Of a DNA stretch of 64,000 nucleotides, positions 25,898 through 34,416 are shown piece after piece. Source of the stretch: Bog-473 sp963737745. Its GTDB lineage: Bacteria > Actinomycetota > Acidimicrobiia > Acidimicrobiales > RAAP-2. How positions within the stretch are numbered: the first letter of the stretch is position 1; each line of letters begins with the position of its first letter. A model generated the notes under the pieces. That model had not been told where the DNA came from. It did not search any database and worked only from the letters and a program-made list of their open reading frames with translations. A program made the position numbers and the translations under genes. The stretch spans positions 310,001 to 374,000 of the forward strand of contig CAVTTR010000007.1 of assembly GCA_963737745.1 (NCBI GenBank). Direction: 5' to 3'.

Positions 25898-27067
25898 ATG
25901 TGGTGGACGCGCGTGAAGCGAAGGCAGGCGGCAGCGGCGGTCATTGAGGAGCGCCTGCCCGAGTTGGTGGCCCTCAGCCACTCGGTGCACTCGACGCCCG
26001 AACTGTGCTTCGAAGAGACGCGTTCGGCCCGTTCAGTCGTCGAGGCCATGCGCGCCGGTGGCCTGGAGGTCACCGAAGGCGTCTACGACATCCCGACCGC
26101 ATTCGAATCGAGGTCGGGAGACGGCGAGCTCGTGATCGCCATCTGCGCCGAATATGACGCCCTGCCCGACGTGGGGCACGCCTGCGGTCACAACATCATC
26201 GCCGCCAGCGCAGTCGGGGCCGGATTGGCCCTCGCCGCGGTGGCGGACAAAATCGGCTTGCAAGTGCGCATTCTCGGTACGCCAGCCGAAGAAGGTGGAG
26301 GGGGAAAGATCTTCATGCTCGATCGTGGCGCCTTCAACGGGGTCCACGCCGCCATGATGGTGCACCCTTGGCCGACGGAGCGAATGACCGGGGCCTGCCT
26401 TGCGGTCGCCCACTTCGACGTGCACTTCACGGGCAAGGAGGCCCACGCCTCGGCCGCTCCTTGGGAGGGAGTGAATGCGCTCGATGCCATGACCATCTCC
26501 CAGGTCGCGCTCGGTCTGCTCCGTCAGCAGCTGCCGCCCGGAGACCAGGTGCACGGGGTGATCACCCGGGGCGGGGGCGCGGCCAACGTCATCCCGGCCG
26601 CCATCACGGGACGCTTCATGGCTCGCTCTCGCACCATCGACGGGCTCTCGGCGCTCGAGGCGCGGGTCCGAGCCTGTTTCCAAGCGGGCGCACTGGCCTC
26701 GGGCTGCAGCGTCCGCTACGAGAAATTATCCCCCGACTACTCGCACATGGAAGCGGATCCCGACTTGGTGGCGGCGTACCGAGTGAACGCCGAGTCGCTC
26801 GGCCGGACCTTCGAAGCCGACGATGCCGACACGCCCCTCCCGACCTTCTCGACCGATATGGCCAACGTCTCCCTGGCGGTCCCCACCATCCACCCTCTGA
26901 TCGGGATTGAGACGGGCGGGGCCGTGAACCACCAGCACGAGTTCGCGGCGGCCTGCATCACTCCTTCGGCCGACGCGGCCGTGCGTGACGGGGCCCTCGG
27001 ACTGGCTTGGACGGCGATCGACGCTGCGACTGATGCTTCATTGCGAGACCGGCTGCTGCACTCATGA
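25898..27067 (+). CDS. M20 family metallopeptidase/amidohydrolase
   Basis: A 389-residue dinuclear zinc hydrolase of the aminoacylase/PepV-like M20D group. Metal-site blocks are CAEYDALPDVGHACGHN (about 83-99) and GTPAEEGGGGK (about 131-141). The dimerisation domain is around 180-290. It probably hydrolyses an N-acyl amino acid or amidobenzoyl-type amide. ATG 25898 is 16 bases after the carboxylase stop; GTG 25913 is an alternative start. Cotranscription with the carboxylase is plausible but no functional link is evident. Confidence 0.83.
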   Translation: MWWTRVKRRQAAAAVIEERLPELVALSHSVHSTPELCFEETRSARSVVEAMRAGGLEVTEGVYDIPTAFESRSGDGELVIAICAEYDALPDVGHACGHNIIAASAVGAGLALAAVADKIGLQVRILGTPAEEGGGGKIFMLDRGAFNGVHAAMMVHPWPTERMTGACLAVAHFDVHFTGKEAHASAAPWEGVNALDAMTISQVALGLLRQQLPPGDQVHGVITRGGGAANVIPAAITGRFMARSRTIDGLSALEARVRACFQAGALASGCSVRYEKLSPDYSHMEADPDLVAAYRVNAESLGRTFEADDADTPLPTFSTDMANVSLAVPTIHPLIGIETGGAVNHQHEFAAACITPSADAAVRDGALGLAWTAIDAATDASLRDRLLHS

Positions 27068-27097
27068 TGCCCCTGCGCTCGTGATCCCCCTGCGCTC

Positions 27098-27394
27098 GTG
27101 ATCACCGAGCACGCCATCCTGCCGGTGATCCCCGGTCAAGAGGCTGCATTCATCGAGACCATGGACAAGGCCAAGACGATCATCGCGTCGGCGCCGGGGT
27201 TCATCTCGCTGCGGGTGGAGCGTTGTATCGAACAACCGAGTTCCTTCCTCCTCCTGGTGGAGTGGGAATCGCTCGAGGCCCACATCGAGGGCTTCCGCAC
27301 GTCCGACGCCTTCGCGGAATGGCGCGCCTTGCTGCACCACTTCTATGACCCTTTCCCCGTGGTCGAGCATTTCGAGACTGTCGCCACGGCCTGA
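27098..27394 (+). CDS. Antibiotic biosynthesis monooxygenase (ABM) family protein
   Basis: A 98-residue dimeric ferredoxin-like-fold protein. The pattern of PGQEAAFIETMDKAK, FISLRVERCIEQPSSFLLLVEWESLEA split over two strands, and the FRTSDAFAEWRALL helix is the ABM/YgiN pattern. Functions in the family range from quinone monooxygenase to heme degradation, so a specific role is not assignable. GTG at 27098. It is compactly placed between the M20 and fructosamine kinase genes. Confidence 0.8.
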   Translation: MITEHAILPVIPGQEAAFIETMDKAKTIIASAPGFISLRVERCIEQPSSFLLLVEWESLEAHIEGFRTSDAFAEWRALLHHFYDPFPVVEHFETVATA

Positions 27395-27409
27395 GCCTTT
27401 GCCGCCGGC

Positions 27410-28205
27410 ATGACCCCATCGACCGAATGGCAGGCACGCGTGGCTCGGGCCATCGGCCCGATCGAGTGGATCCGTTCGCTCGGAACCAGCGTCTGGATGG
27501 TCGAGGCAGGTGGACGAAGGCTGGTCGCCAAATGGGGGCCGGGCACCCTCGATGAGGCCGACGGGCTCAGGTCCCTCAGCGCGGTGCCGGGTGCTCCTCC
27601 GGTGCCTCACGTGGAATTCGTCGACGCCGATCTCGTTGGTGACTGCCGCCGTCGATCAAGGGCCACGCAATGCCGCCAGCGAAGAAGCGCTCGGCCGTGA
27701 CCTGGCGGCATTGCACCGCGCCCCGTTCCCCCATTGGGGCGGAGGGTCATCATGGGTGGGCAGGTGCCCGGTCGATCCGTCGGCTTGGCCTGAGGGCTCG
27801 AGCTTCTACGGGGAACGGCTCAGCGAGTTGGCGCAGCGCTGTGGCCTCGAGCAAGCCGTGGCCGGCGTCATCGGCCGGTTGGGTGAGCTCCTGCCACCCG
27901 GTGGTCCATCGCTCCTCCATGGCGACCTGTGGTGGGGCAACGTGCTCTTCGGCGCCGACGGTCGCGGATGGCTCATCGACCCCTCGGTCCATGGGGGTCA
28001 CCCCGAGGAGGATCTCGCCATGTTGGGTCTGTTCGGCCACGTGCCAGACCGGCTCCTGCGGGCTTACATGGAGATCAACCCGTTGCGCCCCGGCTGGACG
28101 GAGCGTGTCGCGCTATTCCAGCTTTACCCGCTGCTCGTGCATGCGGTGCTCTTCGGCGGCAGCTATCGGGCGCAGGCGGAGGAGGTGGCGCGGCGATTCG
28201 TCTGA
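27410..28205 (+). CDS. Fructosamine kinase family protein, frameshifted
   Basis: A small phosphotransferase with protein-kinase-like fold. The first part (TSVWMVEAGGRRLVAKWG, a nucleotide-binding Lys strand) ends near 27640. The rest, one frame over, has ALGRDLAALHRAPFP, LLHGDLWWGNVLF (catalytic loop) and LIDPSVHGGHPEEDLAML (metal Asp). Deleting one T from TT at 27636-27637 gives a continuous DLVVTAAVDQGPRN junction. The family phosphorylates fructosamine and ribulosamine adducts for protein deglycation. Restored length is about 264 residues, slightly short for the family. Confidence 0.8.
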
Positions 28206-28242
28206 ATGGACAGCGTGCACCGCTGGAGGCGGTGCGCGGCCC

Positions 28243-28920
28243 TCACGCGTTCGATGGGGAAATGAACATGTCGAGGCAGGCATCGAGCCCGATGATCTCG
28301 ATGTCGTCCCGGCGATGCTCTTGCCACATTGTTCGGTCCATGCGCACCCGGAGGATGCGATCGGGCTTACCCCTTCGGAGTTCACGGGCCTCGCCGTTGT
28401 CGACATAACCCACCGACCGCGACGTGGCCAGGGAAGGGACGTTGTCGTGGAAAGCCCCGCTGCGCGCCTCTTGGGCTCCGAGCCCTTCGAAGGCCAGGTG
28501 CAACATGGCCTGGCGCATCTCCTTGCCGAAACCCTGGCCCTGGAACGCTCGGCCCAACCATGAACCGGTCTCGACCGCGCGCAGAGCACCGAAATGCTCA
28601 GCCATCATGCCCTGGACGCCCACAACGTGGCCCTCGACGTACACCGCCCCCGTGAAGGACCATTTGTCCGACGACCATTCGGCCCGCTCCCGCCACCAGA
28701 ACTGCGCTGACTCGCGGGCCCTTTGCGCCGCCGGCACATCAGTGAAGGGCGTCGTGAACGGCATGACGGCGGGATCGTGGATGCCCGCGTCGATCAAGGC
28801 AATGAGCGAGCCGAATTCGTCCTCTCGGGGCAGTCGCATCTCGATGCGAGGCGTACGGACAACCAAGTCGAACAACGGCCAGAACGGTGTCGACGGCGAC
28901 GGCGAGTCAGTCACGTTCAA
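28243..28920 (-). CDS. GNAT family N-acetyltransferase (RimJ/RimL-like)
   Basis: A 225-residue acetyltransferase. The acetyl-CoA binding motif is GRAFQGQGFGKEMRQAM (about 146-162), preceded by the strand GSWLG. LVVRTPRIEMRLPRE is the usual N-terminal strand of RimJ/RimL-type members, which acetylate protein N-termini or small amines. It starts within the last codon area of the mutase gene (4-base overlap), so it is probably translated with it; the functional reason is unclear. Confidence 0.85.
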   Translation of the reverse strand: MNVTDSPSPSTPFWPLFDLVVRTPRIEMRLPREDEFGSLIALIDAGIHDPAVMPFTTPFTDVPAAQRARESAQFWWRERAEWSSDKWSFTGAVYVEGHVVGVQGMMAEHFGALRAVETGSWLGRAFQGQGFGKEMRQAMLHLAFEGLGAQEARSGAFHDNVPSLATSRSVGYVDNGEARELRRGKPDRILRVRMDRTMWQEHRRDDIEIIGLDACLDMFISPSNA

Positions 28921-30515
28921 CCCCCTGGGGAGTAGACCCCGAACTCGCCACGGAGCACATCGGACACTTCGCCCAACGTCGCCATGGCAGCCAGCGCCTT
29001 CTTCATCGGGACGAGCAAGTTCCCCTCACCGCGGGCCGTCACGGCAATGTCGGACAGCGCGGCATCGACAGCCGCCTGGTCACGAGCAGCCCGCACCGAC
29101 TTCGTGCGATCGATCTGCGTCTGCTGCAACGTGACGTCGATCGGGAAGACCTCAGCCGCCTCGCTCTCCGCATCGGTGAAGCGATTCACGCCCACCACGA
29201 CCTTCTCGCCGCTATCCACCGCCTTGGCAAAGCTGTAGGCGGCACTCTCGATCTCGTTCTGCATGAAACGAGCCTCGATTGCCGCCACCGCACCCCCCAA
29301 CGCGTCGATCCGCTCGAGATACTCGTTCGCCGCTTCCTCCACTTGGTCGGTCAGCGACTCTACGAAGTAGGAGCCGGCGAGAGGATCGACGGTATCGGCC
29401 ATCCCGGACTCGAAACCGACGATTTGCTGGGTCCGCAGGGCGATTTTGGCGGCCCGCGTGGTCGGAAGGCCGAGTGCCTCGTCGAAGCCGTTGGTGTGCA
29501 AGCTCTGCGTGCCGCCCAAGGCGGCCGCCAGGGACTGCAGGGTGACGCGCACGATGTTGTTCTCTGGCTGCTGAGCGGTCAGCGTCGACCCGCCGGTCTG
29601 CGTGTGGAAGCGGAGCATCTTCGACCGGGGGTCTTTGGCCCCGAAACGCTCGGTCATGATGCGGGCCCACATCCGCCGGGCGGCGCGGTATTTAGCAACC
29701 TCTTCGAAGAGGTTGTTGTGGGCGTTCCAGAAGAAGGAGAGCCGAGGAGCAAAGGCATCAATGTCCATGCCGGCGGCAATGGCTGCCTCGACGTAGGCAA
29801 TCCCGTTGGCCAAGGTGAAGGCGATCTCCTGTACCGCCGTCGAACCCGCCTCACGGATGTGGTAGCCCGAGATCGAGATGGTGTTCCAGTTCGGCAGGTT
29901 GGCGGCGCAATACGCGAACGTGTCGACGACCAACCGCATGGATGGGCGGGGCGGGTAGATGTAGGTCCCCCGTGCGATGTACTCCTTGAGGATGTCGTTC
30001 TGAATCGTCCCGCGGATCTTGTTCCCCGGGACGCCCTGCTCTTCTGCGACGAGTTCGTAGAGCAACAGGAGGATGGCGCCGGTGGCATTGATGGTCATGG
30101 ACGTGGTGACCGTGTCCATGGGCAGATCAGCCATGAGGAGACGCATGTCGGCCAGCGAATCGATGGCGACCCCCACCTTTCCCACCTCACCCTCGGCCCG
30201 CGGATGGTCCGAGTCGTACCCCATCTGGGTGGGGAGGTCGAAGGCGCACGAAAGGCCGGTCTGGCCGGCCTCGAGGAGGAACTTGAACCGCTCATTGGTC
30301 GATTCGGCCGATCCGAAACCGGCGTACTGGCGCATCGTCCAGAGCTTCGAGCGGTACATCTCGGCGTGCACGCCACGCGTGTAGGGGAACGAACCGGGCT
30401 CACCCAGCTTCGTTTCGGGATCCCACTGGGCGAGATCGTCGGCCCTATAGACCGGTCGGATCTCGATTCCAGAATCCGTTCTGCGCTCTTCTGTGTCCTT
30501 CGTTTCCGGTGTCAC
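28917..30515 (-). CDS. Methylmalonyl-CoA mutase large subunit without B12 domain
   Basis: A 532-residue TIM-barrel subunit of the acyl-CoA mutase family, interconverting methylmalonyl-CoA and succinyl-CoA with adenosylcobalamin. FPYTRGVH and LSCAFDLPTQMGYDSD are family blocks. The specificity residues fit methylmalonyl-CoA: Tyr64 in MRQYAGFG (Phe in isobutyryl-CoA mutase, Ile in the 2-hydroxyisobutyryl enzyme) and Arg182 in YIARGTYIYPP (Gln in those enzymes). The cobalamin-binding domain with DxHxxG is absent, so a separate small subunit encoded elsewhere is needed. Adenosylcobalamin could come from the PduO-type enzyme encoded 7 kb away. Confidence 0.9.
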   Translation of the reverse strand: MTPETKDTEERRTDSGIEIRPVYRADDLAQWDPETKLGEPGSFPYTRGVHAEMYRSKLWTMRQYAGFGSAESTNERFKFLLEAGQTGLSCAFDLPTQMGYDSDHPRAEGEVGKVGVAIDSLADMRLLMADLPMDTVTTSMTINATGAILLLLYELVAEEQGVPGNKIRGTIQNDILKEYIARGTYIYPPRPSMRLVVDTFAYCAANLPNWNTISISGYHIREAGSTAVQEIAFTLANGIAYVEAAIAAGMDIDAFAPRLSFFWNAHNNLFEEVAKYRAARRMWARIMTERFGAKDPRSKMLRFHTQTGGSTLTAQQPENNIVRVTLQSLAAALGGTQSLHTNGFDEALGLPTTRAAKIALRTQQIVGFESGMADTVDPLAGSYFVESLTDQVEEAANEYLERIDALGGAVAAIEARFMQNEIESAAYSFAKAVDSGEKVVVGVNRFTDAESEAAEVFPIDVTLQQTQIDRTKSVRAARDQAAVDAALSDIAVTARGEGNLLVPMKKALAAMATLGEVSDVLRGEFGVYSPGG

Positions 30516-30600
30516 TCGTACGAGACTACGGACGACAGACCTCCACGGCCACGACGGCGCGCGCTGGCAGCGACCTGTGCCCCCGCTGAGACTTTGGAAA

Positions 30601-31008
30601 ATGACGACTCATCGGGCACGTCCACCCCTAAAATTTCTATTCATGCTCCTGCGGTGGCGCTGGTCTCTCGTGGTCGTTCTGGCCGCCATTGTGCTCGGGG
30701 GCTTCATGCCGCAGGCGTTCCTGACGGGTGCCCGTGCCGTCACCAGCCCCATCGCTCTCACGCCCGCCGGTCCGCCCACCTTCCCCTCGGGATGCACGGG
30801 CACCAGCTGCAGCAAGAGCGCACCGGTGGCCCCCACCCCCGTGCTCACCATCGCCGGGCTGGCTGGTTTGGTGGCGATCGTGCTCAAGCATTCGGGTGGT
30901 CGCTTCTCGAGGCGCATCCGCAACTTCGCCTTCAGACTCCCCTCTGGGACGGTCACGCCGTTATTCCATCCCCCGCAGGTGGCCGCGCCAGCTTTTCTCA
31001 CTGCCTAA
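30601..31008 (+). CDS. Small two-span membrane protein with a Cys pair
   Basis: A 135-residue unrecognised protein. Hydrophobic segments at about 22-42 and 80-95 flank a Pro/Ser/Thr-rich loop that carries two Cys (Cys65 and Cys70 in GCTGTSC). With a basic N-terminus inside, the loop would face the cell exterior. Its neighbour downstream encodes a thioredoxin-like/VKOR disulfide pair, so the Cys pair may be a substrate or partner; that is inference. ATG 30601 is chosen because it precedes the first span; the longer frame overlaps the divergent mutase gene. Confidence 0.55.
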   Translation: MTTHRARPPLKFLFMLLRWRWSLVVVLAAIVLGGFMPQAFLTGARAVTSPIALTPAGPPTFPSGCTGTSCSKSAPVAPTPVLTIAGLAGLVAIVLKHSGGRFSRRIRNFAFRLPSGTVTPLFHPPQVAAPAFLTA

Positions 31009-31039
31009 GCAGGTTTCTGACTGCCTGAGCAGTTTCTGG
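31001..31039. repeat. Two tandem 20-base repeats with small hairpins
   Basis: CTGCCTAAGCAGGTTTCTGA (31001-31020) is followed directly by CTGCCTGAGCAGTTTCTGG (31021-31039). Each holds a CTGC/GCAG stem of four pairs with a four-base loop, followed by TTTCT. The first copy contains the stop codon of the small membrane protein. They may act as weak tandem terminators or mRNA-end stabilisers. Confidence 0.5.
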
Positions 31040-31175
31040 TTTCAGCAGTCTCCCGATTCATTCAGGCAGCACGACCTCGTGGCACCGACCCGCGCTCTCG
31101 CGCTCGCCGGCCCCACGCCTTTCATCCTTTTTGAGGCGCCCCTTCACGCGCCCACACCATTCACGGAGAACACAC

Positions 31176-32123
31176 ATGTCGAAAAACCCTCTAGGCCCAC
31201 GCGGCCAAACCAACCAAGCCTCCCCCCCAACCGACAAACCACGCTCACCCACCAAGAAATCCACTGACAATCGAAGAAGATTCGCCGAACGTCAGGCCGC
31301 AAGGGAACGGGCCGCCGCGCAGGCCGCCCGAAGACGTCGCAACCGACTGCTCGGGTTCGGTTCGATCGTCCTCGCCGTGGTCCTCATCGTCGTGCTCGTC
31401 GTGGTGAAAGTTGGGGGTGGCGGGGGATCAACGGGTGCTTCGGAGGTCTCACCGGCTGCGGGCACGACCATTCCAGCCTCCATCACCACGAAGATGGCGT
31501 CCATCCCACTCAGCACGCTGGTGGACGCGTCGAGCAGCGGAGTGACGACCTCCCCGACGGCCATCAGCGATCCCAAGCTGACGGTCAACGGGAAACCGGA
31601 CCTGCTCTATATCGGGGCCGAATTCTGTCCGGTGTGCGCCACTGAACGTTGGGCCATGTACGTGGCCCTTTCGAAGTTCGGAACGTTCACGGAACAGCCC
31701 GGACAGATCCATTCAGCGGTCCAGGACGGGGACATCCCCACGTTGACGTTCTACAAGTCCACGTACAGCAGTCCGTACTTCACCTTCACCCCGGTGGAGA
31801 CCACGACCAACCAGCCTGCCGGGGATTACTACGTGTCCCTGCAGACGCCCAACGCGGCCCAGCAAAAGCTTTGGACCTCGCATACCGACCAGTCGTTCCC
31901 CTGGGTTGACTTCGGGGGAAAGATGGAACTCACGAGCGCCCAGTACGACCCCTCTGTGCTCGAAGGAGTCTCCTTCGCCACCATCGCGAAGGACATCGGA
32001 AACAACTCGACGGTCATCGGGGCCGACATCGACGCTTCGGCCAAGGTGCTCATACAGACCATCTGCAGCACGTTGACCGACAACCAACCGGCTTCGGTCT
32101 GCAGCGCGGTGGGCAATGGGTGA
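31176..32123 (+). CDS. DUF929-like membrane-anchored thioredoxin-like protein
   Basis: A 315-residue protein with a basic, Arg-rich N-terminus, one membrane span (about 59-78) and an exported domain. The active-site-like motif is Cys151-Pro-Val-Cys154 in GAEFCPVCATERW, on a strand LLYIGAEF as in thioredoxin folds. A second pair, Cys297 and Cys309, lies near the C-terminus. This matches the DUF929 family as I remember it. ATG 31176 has GGAG 8 bases upstream. It overlaps the VKOR gene by 8 bases, so it is likely the VKOR partner in making disulfides outside the membrane. Confidence 0.78.
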   Translation: MSKNPLGPRGQTNQASPPTDKPRSPTKKSTDNRRRFAERQAARERAAAQAARRRRNRLLGFGSIVLAVVLIVVLVVVKVGGGGGSTGASEVSPAAGTTIPASITTKMASIPLSTLVDASSSGVTTSPTAISDPKLTVNGKPDLLYIGAEFCPVCATERWAMYVALSKFGTFTEQPGQIHSAVQDGDIPTLTFYKSTYSSPYFTFTPVETTTNQPAGDYYVSLQTPNAAQQKLWTSHTDQSFPWVDFGGKMELTSAQYDPSVLEGVSFATIAKDIGNNSTVIGADIDASAKVLIQTICSTLTDNQPASVCSAVGNG

Positions 32124-32610
32124 GCCTCGGTATCCCCGCTGGGCCGGCCTGCTGGGAACAGCAGCCAGCCTGGCCGGCCTGGGCGTCGCCGGCTATCTGA
32201 CCTATGAGCACTTCACCGGCTCGACCAGCCTGGTCTGTTCCGACAAAGGCGCCATCAACTGTCTCGCCGTCACGACCAGCTCCTATTCGAAGGTAGTGGG
32301 TGTTCCCGTTGCCGTCCTGGGTCTGATCTTCTTCGCCGTGATGCTGTTCTTCCAGCTTCCGCCCGTGTGGAAACGGGCCAACCCCGTGCTCGGCCGCGCC
32401 AGATTGGCGTGGGCAGCCGTGGGTTTGGGAACGGTGGTGTACCTGCTCTACACCGAGCTGTTCAAGATTGACGCCATCTGCCTGTGGTGCACTGCGGTGC
32501 ACGTACTGACATTGGGGCTCTTCGTCTCCACCGTGCTCGCCACCATGAACTCTGTGGGCATCACGGACACGGAGGACACCGACGAGTTTGAACGTTCGCT
32601 CTCACCGTGA
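32116..32610 (+). CDS. Vitamin K epoxide reductase (VKOR) family protein
   Basis: A 164-residue four-helix membrane protein that reoxidises a thioredoxin-like partner and passes electrons to a quinone; bacterial homologues replace DsbB. The loop pair Cys41 and Cys49 (CSDKGAINC), the nearby Ser/Tyr stretch and GVPVAVLGL, and the quinone-side Cys122-Leu-Trp-Cys125 are all present. It has no fused thioredoxin domain; the overlapping upstream gene encodes a membrane-anchored CPVC protein that fills that role. Confidence 0.92.
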   Translation: MGEPRYPRWAGLLGTAASLAGLGVAGYLTYEHFTGSTSLVCSDKGAINCLAVTTSSYSKVVGVPVAVLGLIFFAVMLFFQLPPVWKRANPVLGRARLAWAAVGLGTVVYLLYTELFKIDAICLWCTAVHVLTLGLFVSTVLATMNSVGITDTEDTDEFERSLSP

Positions 32611-32631
32611 CGGCATTCCGCCGTGGTGCGC

Positions 32632-33387
32632 TCAGGCTCCGTACATGAGCGAGCCGGGCGTCGTCAGCAACTCGCCGGACTCCAACCACGTTTTAAGCCC
32701 CGAGAGAATCATGGGCCAGCCGCCGTAGAGTTGCTCGTTGGCACCCTCGCGTAACTGATCATGAATGACCGTGAGTTGGCATGAATCCTCGACTTGCGTG
32801 ATCTGCCACGTCACCCGCGACGCACCCTCACTCTTCACGTCTTCGCCCCAGAGGGCGGTCATGGTGTGCACCAGTCGATGCGGCGGGTCGACCTCGAGGA
32901 CCTCGCCCCCACCAAGGAGCATGTCGACCTCGGGCACTCCCATGTGCAGCGGGGAGCCAACCTGCCAATCCGAAATGACGCCGGCTCCGAAGTTGTACTT
33001 CTTGCGGATCTCGGGGTTGGTGATCGCCTCCCAGAGGCGCTCGGGGGTGGTGCGGATATAGATCTCGAATACCTTCTCCATCTGACGCTCCAGTCCTTTC
33101 TTGAGGTCGCTGAGCCCGGCCGCCCACGGCTCGGCGTACTTGCTCACCCAACGGTCGTGGACGAGCCGGATCGGGACGGGGTTCAGGAAATGGAGCTTCT
33201 CCCGACCGTGACGCCGGGTCACCACCAGCCCTGCCTCTTCGAGGAGCTTGAGGTGCTTCATGACCCCGAAGCGCGTCATCTCGAAACGCCCTTCTAGCTC
33301 ACCCAAGGTCTGTCCGTCCCTAAGAAAGAGCTCATCGAGCAGGCTGCGTCTCGTCGGATCGGCGAGGGCCCTGAACACATCGTCCAC
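32632..33387 (-). CDS. ArsR-type regulator fused to SRPBCC (AHSA1) domain
   Basis: A 251-residue fusion. Residues 1-95 are a winged helix-turn-helix of the ArsR type (FRALADPTRRSLLDELF, RFGVMKHLKLLEEAGLVVTRR). Residues 105-250 are an activator-of-Hsp90-like START/SRPBCC domain (VFEIYIRTTPERLWEAITNPE). In other bacteria the two are often adjacent genes; here one chain may both repress DNA and bind the hydrophobic ligand. No metal-binding Cys pair of ArsR is visible, so arsenic or metal sensing is unlikely. Target genes unknown. Confidence 0.87.
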   Translation of the reverse strand: MDDVFRALADPTRRSLLDELFLRDGQTLGELEGRFEMTRFGVMKHLKLLEEAGLVVTRRHGREKLHFLNPVPIRLVHDRWVSKYAEPWAAGLSDLKKGLERQMEKVFEIYIRTTPERLWEAITNPEIRKKYNFGAGVISDWQVGSPLHMGVPEVDMLLGGGEVLEVDPPHRLVHTMTALWGEDVKSEGASRVTWQITQVEDSCQLTVIHDQLREGANEQLYGGWPMILSGLKTWLESGELLTTPGSLMYGA

Positions 33388-33435
33388 GACAGCATGTTAG
33401 GTGACCATTTGGTCACATGTCAAGCACTCAGCGAT

Positions 33436-34371
33436 TTACAAATCGATGGGGCCGCTCGGGCCGGCAAGGAAGCGGGTCAGCTCGGCCTCCTCGGCCTCGT
33501 CGGCTGCGTCGAGCTGGCGGTCGATGCGCACCGCCTTACGCTCCTCCAGGCGCATCCAGCCCAGGGCGACGGGGATCATGGGCCAGAGCATCAGGGTGTC
33601 CCCGGCCACCCACATCAGCACGCCGCCGATGTGGAGATCGTCGACGAGCCCCGGTCCCCAGGTGCGATGGAAATTGAGATAGGCCGGAAACAACTCGTGC
33701 ACCTGCTGGTCCAGCGAGAGGCCGGTGAAGGTGTCGATCGGAATAGCCAAGAAGAGATATCCGAACTTCAGCGCTGGGTGCAGGCGATAGCAGTTGGGGT
33801 CGGCACCGAAAATCTGGCGCCAGAACATGTACCCCAAGACAAGGAAGATCAGGTGCTCGACATTGTCGATCGCCGGGTGCTCGAGGGTGTAGTTGTACCA
33901 AACGGTCAAGTGGGTGATCGGGATGAGAACGGCGTAGGCCACGAAGGCAACGCCCGGGTGACCGAGGACGCGCGCCGTGCGCGAGCGCAGGACGGCACTC
34001 AGGCGGGCATGGACCGTGCCGGTCGTCGCCCACCAGGCCAGTTTGATGGGTGACGAAATAGCGAAGAGAGGGGCCGCCACCATGATCAAGAGGAGGTGCT
34101 GGACCATGTGGTCCCAGAACAGCTCTTGTTGGTAGACGCCGATGAAGCTGAATACCGAGATGGCGGTGGTGACCAAGCCGCCCAGGAAAGCCGCGGTCCG
34201 GGTAGCCGGCCAGGGGTGACGGGGGTGGAGTCGGTCGGACCGTCGCACTCCCCAGATGTAGAGCACGAGCGCACCCACGATCAGCACGACCGGAATGGCG
34301 TTGAAGGTTGTCGAGAGCAGTTGACTTCCCTGCAGCGGCGGCAACGAGGCGGCGGCCAGCAGGTTCGTCAT
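33436..34371 (-). CDS. Cytochrome c oxidase assembly protein, CtaG (caa3 type)
   Basis: A 311-residue polytopic membrane protein with about seven hydrophobic segments. The blocks FWDHMVQHLLLIMVAAPLFAI, split around the two His, and HLTVWYNYTLEHPAIDNVEHLIF are typical of the Bacillus CtaG/caa3_CtaG family needed for assembly of cytochrome caa3 oxidase. His residues in these blocks may handle copper or heme. It stands alone here; no oxidase subunits are in the window. Confidence 0.87.
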   Translation of the reverse strand: MTNLLAAASLPPLQGSQLLSTTFNAIPVVLIVGALVLYIWGVRRSDRLHPRHPWPATRTAAFLGGLVTTAISVFSFIGVYQQELFWDHMVQHLLLIMVAAPLFAISSPIKLAWWATTGTVHARLSAVLRSRTARVLGHPGVAFVAYAVLIPITHLTVWYNYTLEHPAIDNVEHLIFLVLGYMFWRQIFGADPNCYRLHPALKFGYLFLAIPIDTFTGLSLDQQVHELFPAYLNFHRTWGPGLVDDLHIGGVLMWVAGDTLMLWPMIPVALGWMRLEERKAVRIDRQLDAADEAEEAELTRFLAGPSGPIDL

Positions 34372-34416
34372 GCGCGTCCACCGTACAGCGACCCCTCTGG
34401 GGTCACCAGATCAGGG

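Noticed and set aside
27510..28205. Separate 231-codon gene starting at 27510
   Set aside because: Its first 40 codons are out of frame with the conserved kinase N-terminus; it is the second half of the frameshifted fructosamine kinase-like gene.
28887..31028. Open frame of 713 codons on plus, opposite the mutase
   Set aside because: It mirrors the mutase and GNAT codons and has no recognisable domain.
32632..33387. Arsenic-responsive regulator
   Set aside because: The protein has an ArsR-like fold but no metal-binding Cys pair in the DNA-binding helix, and no ars genes are nearby.
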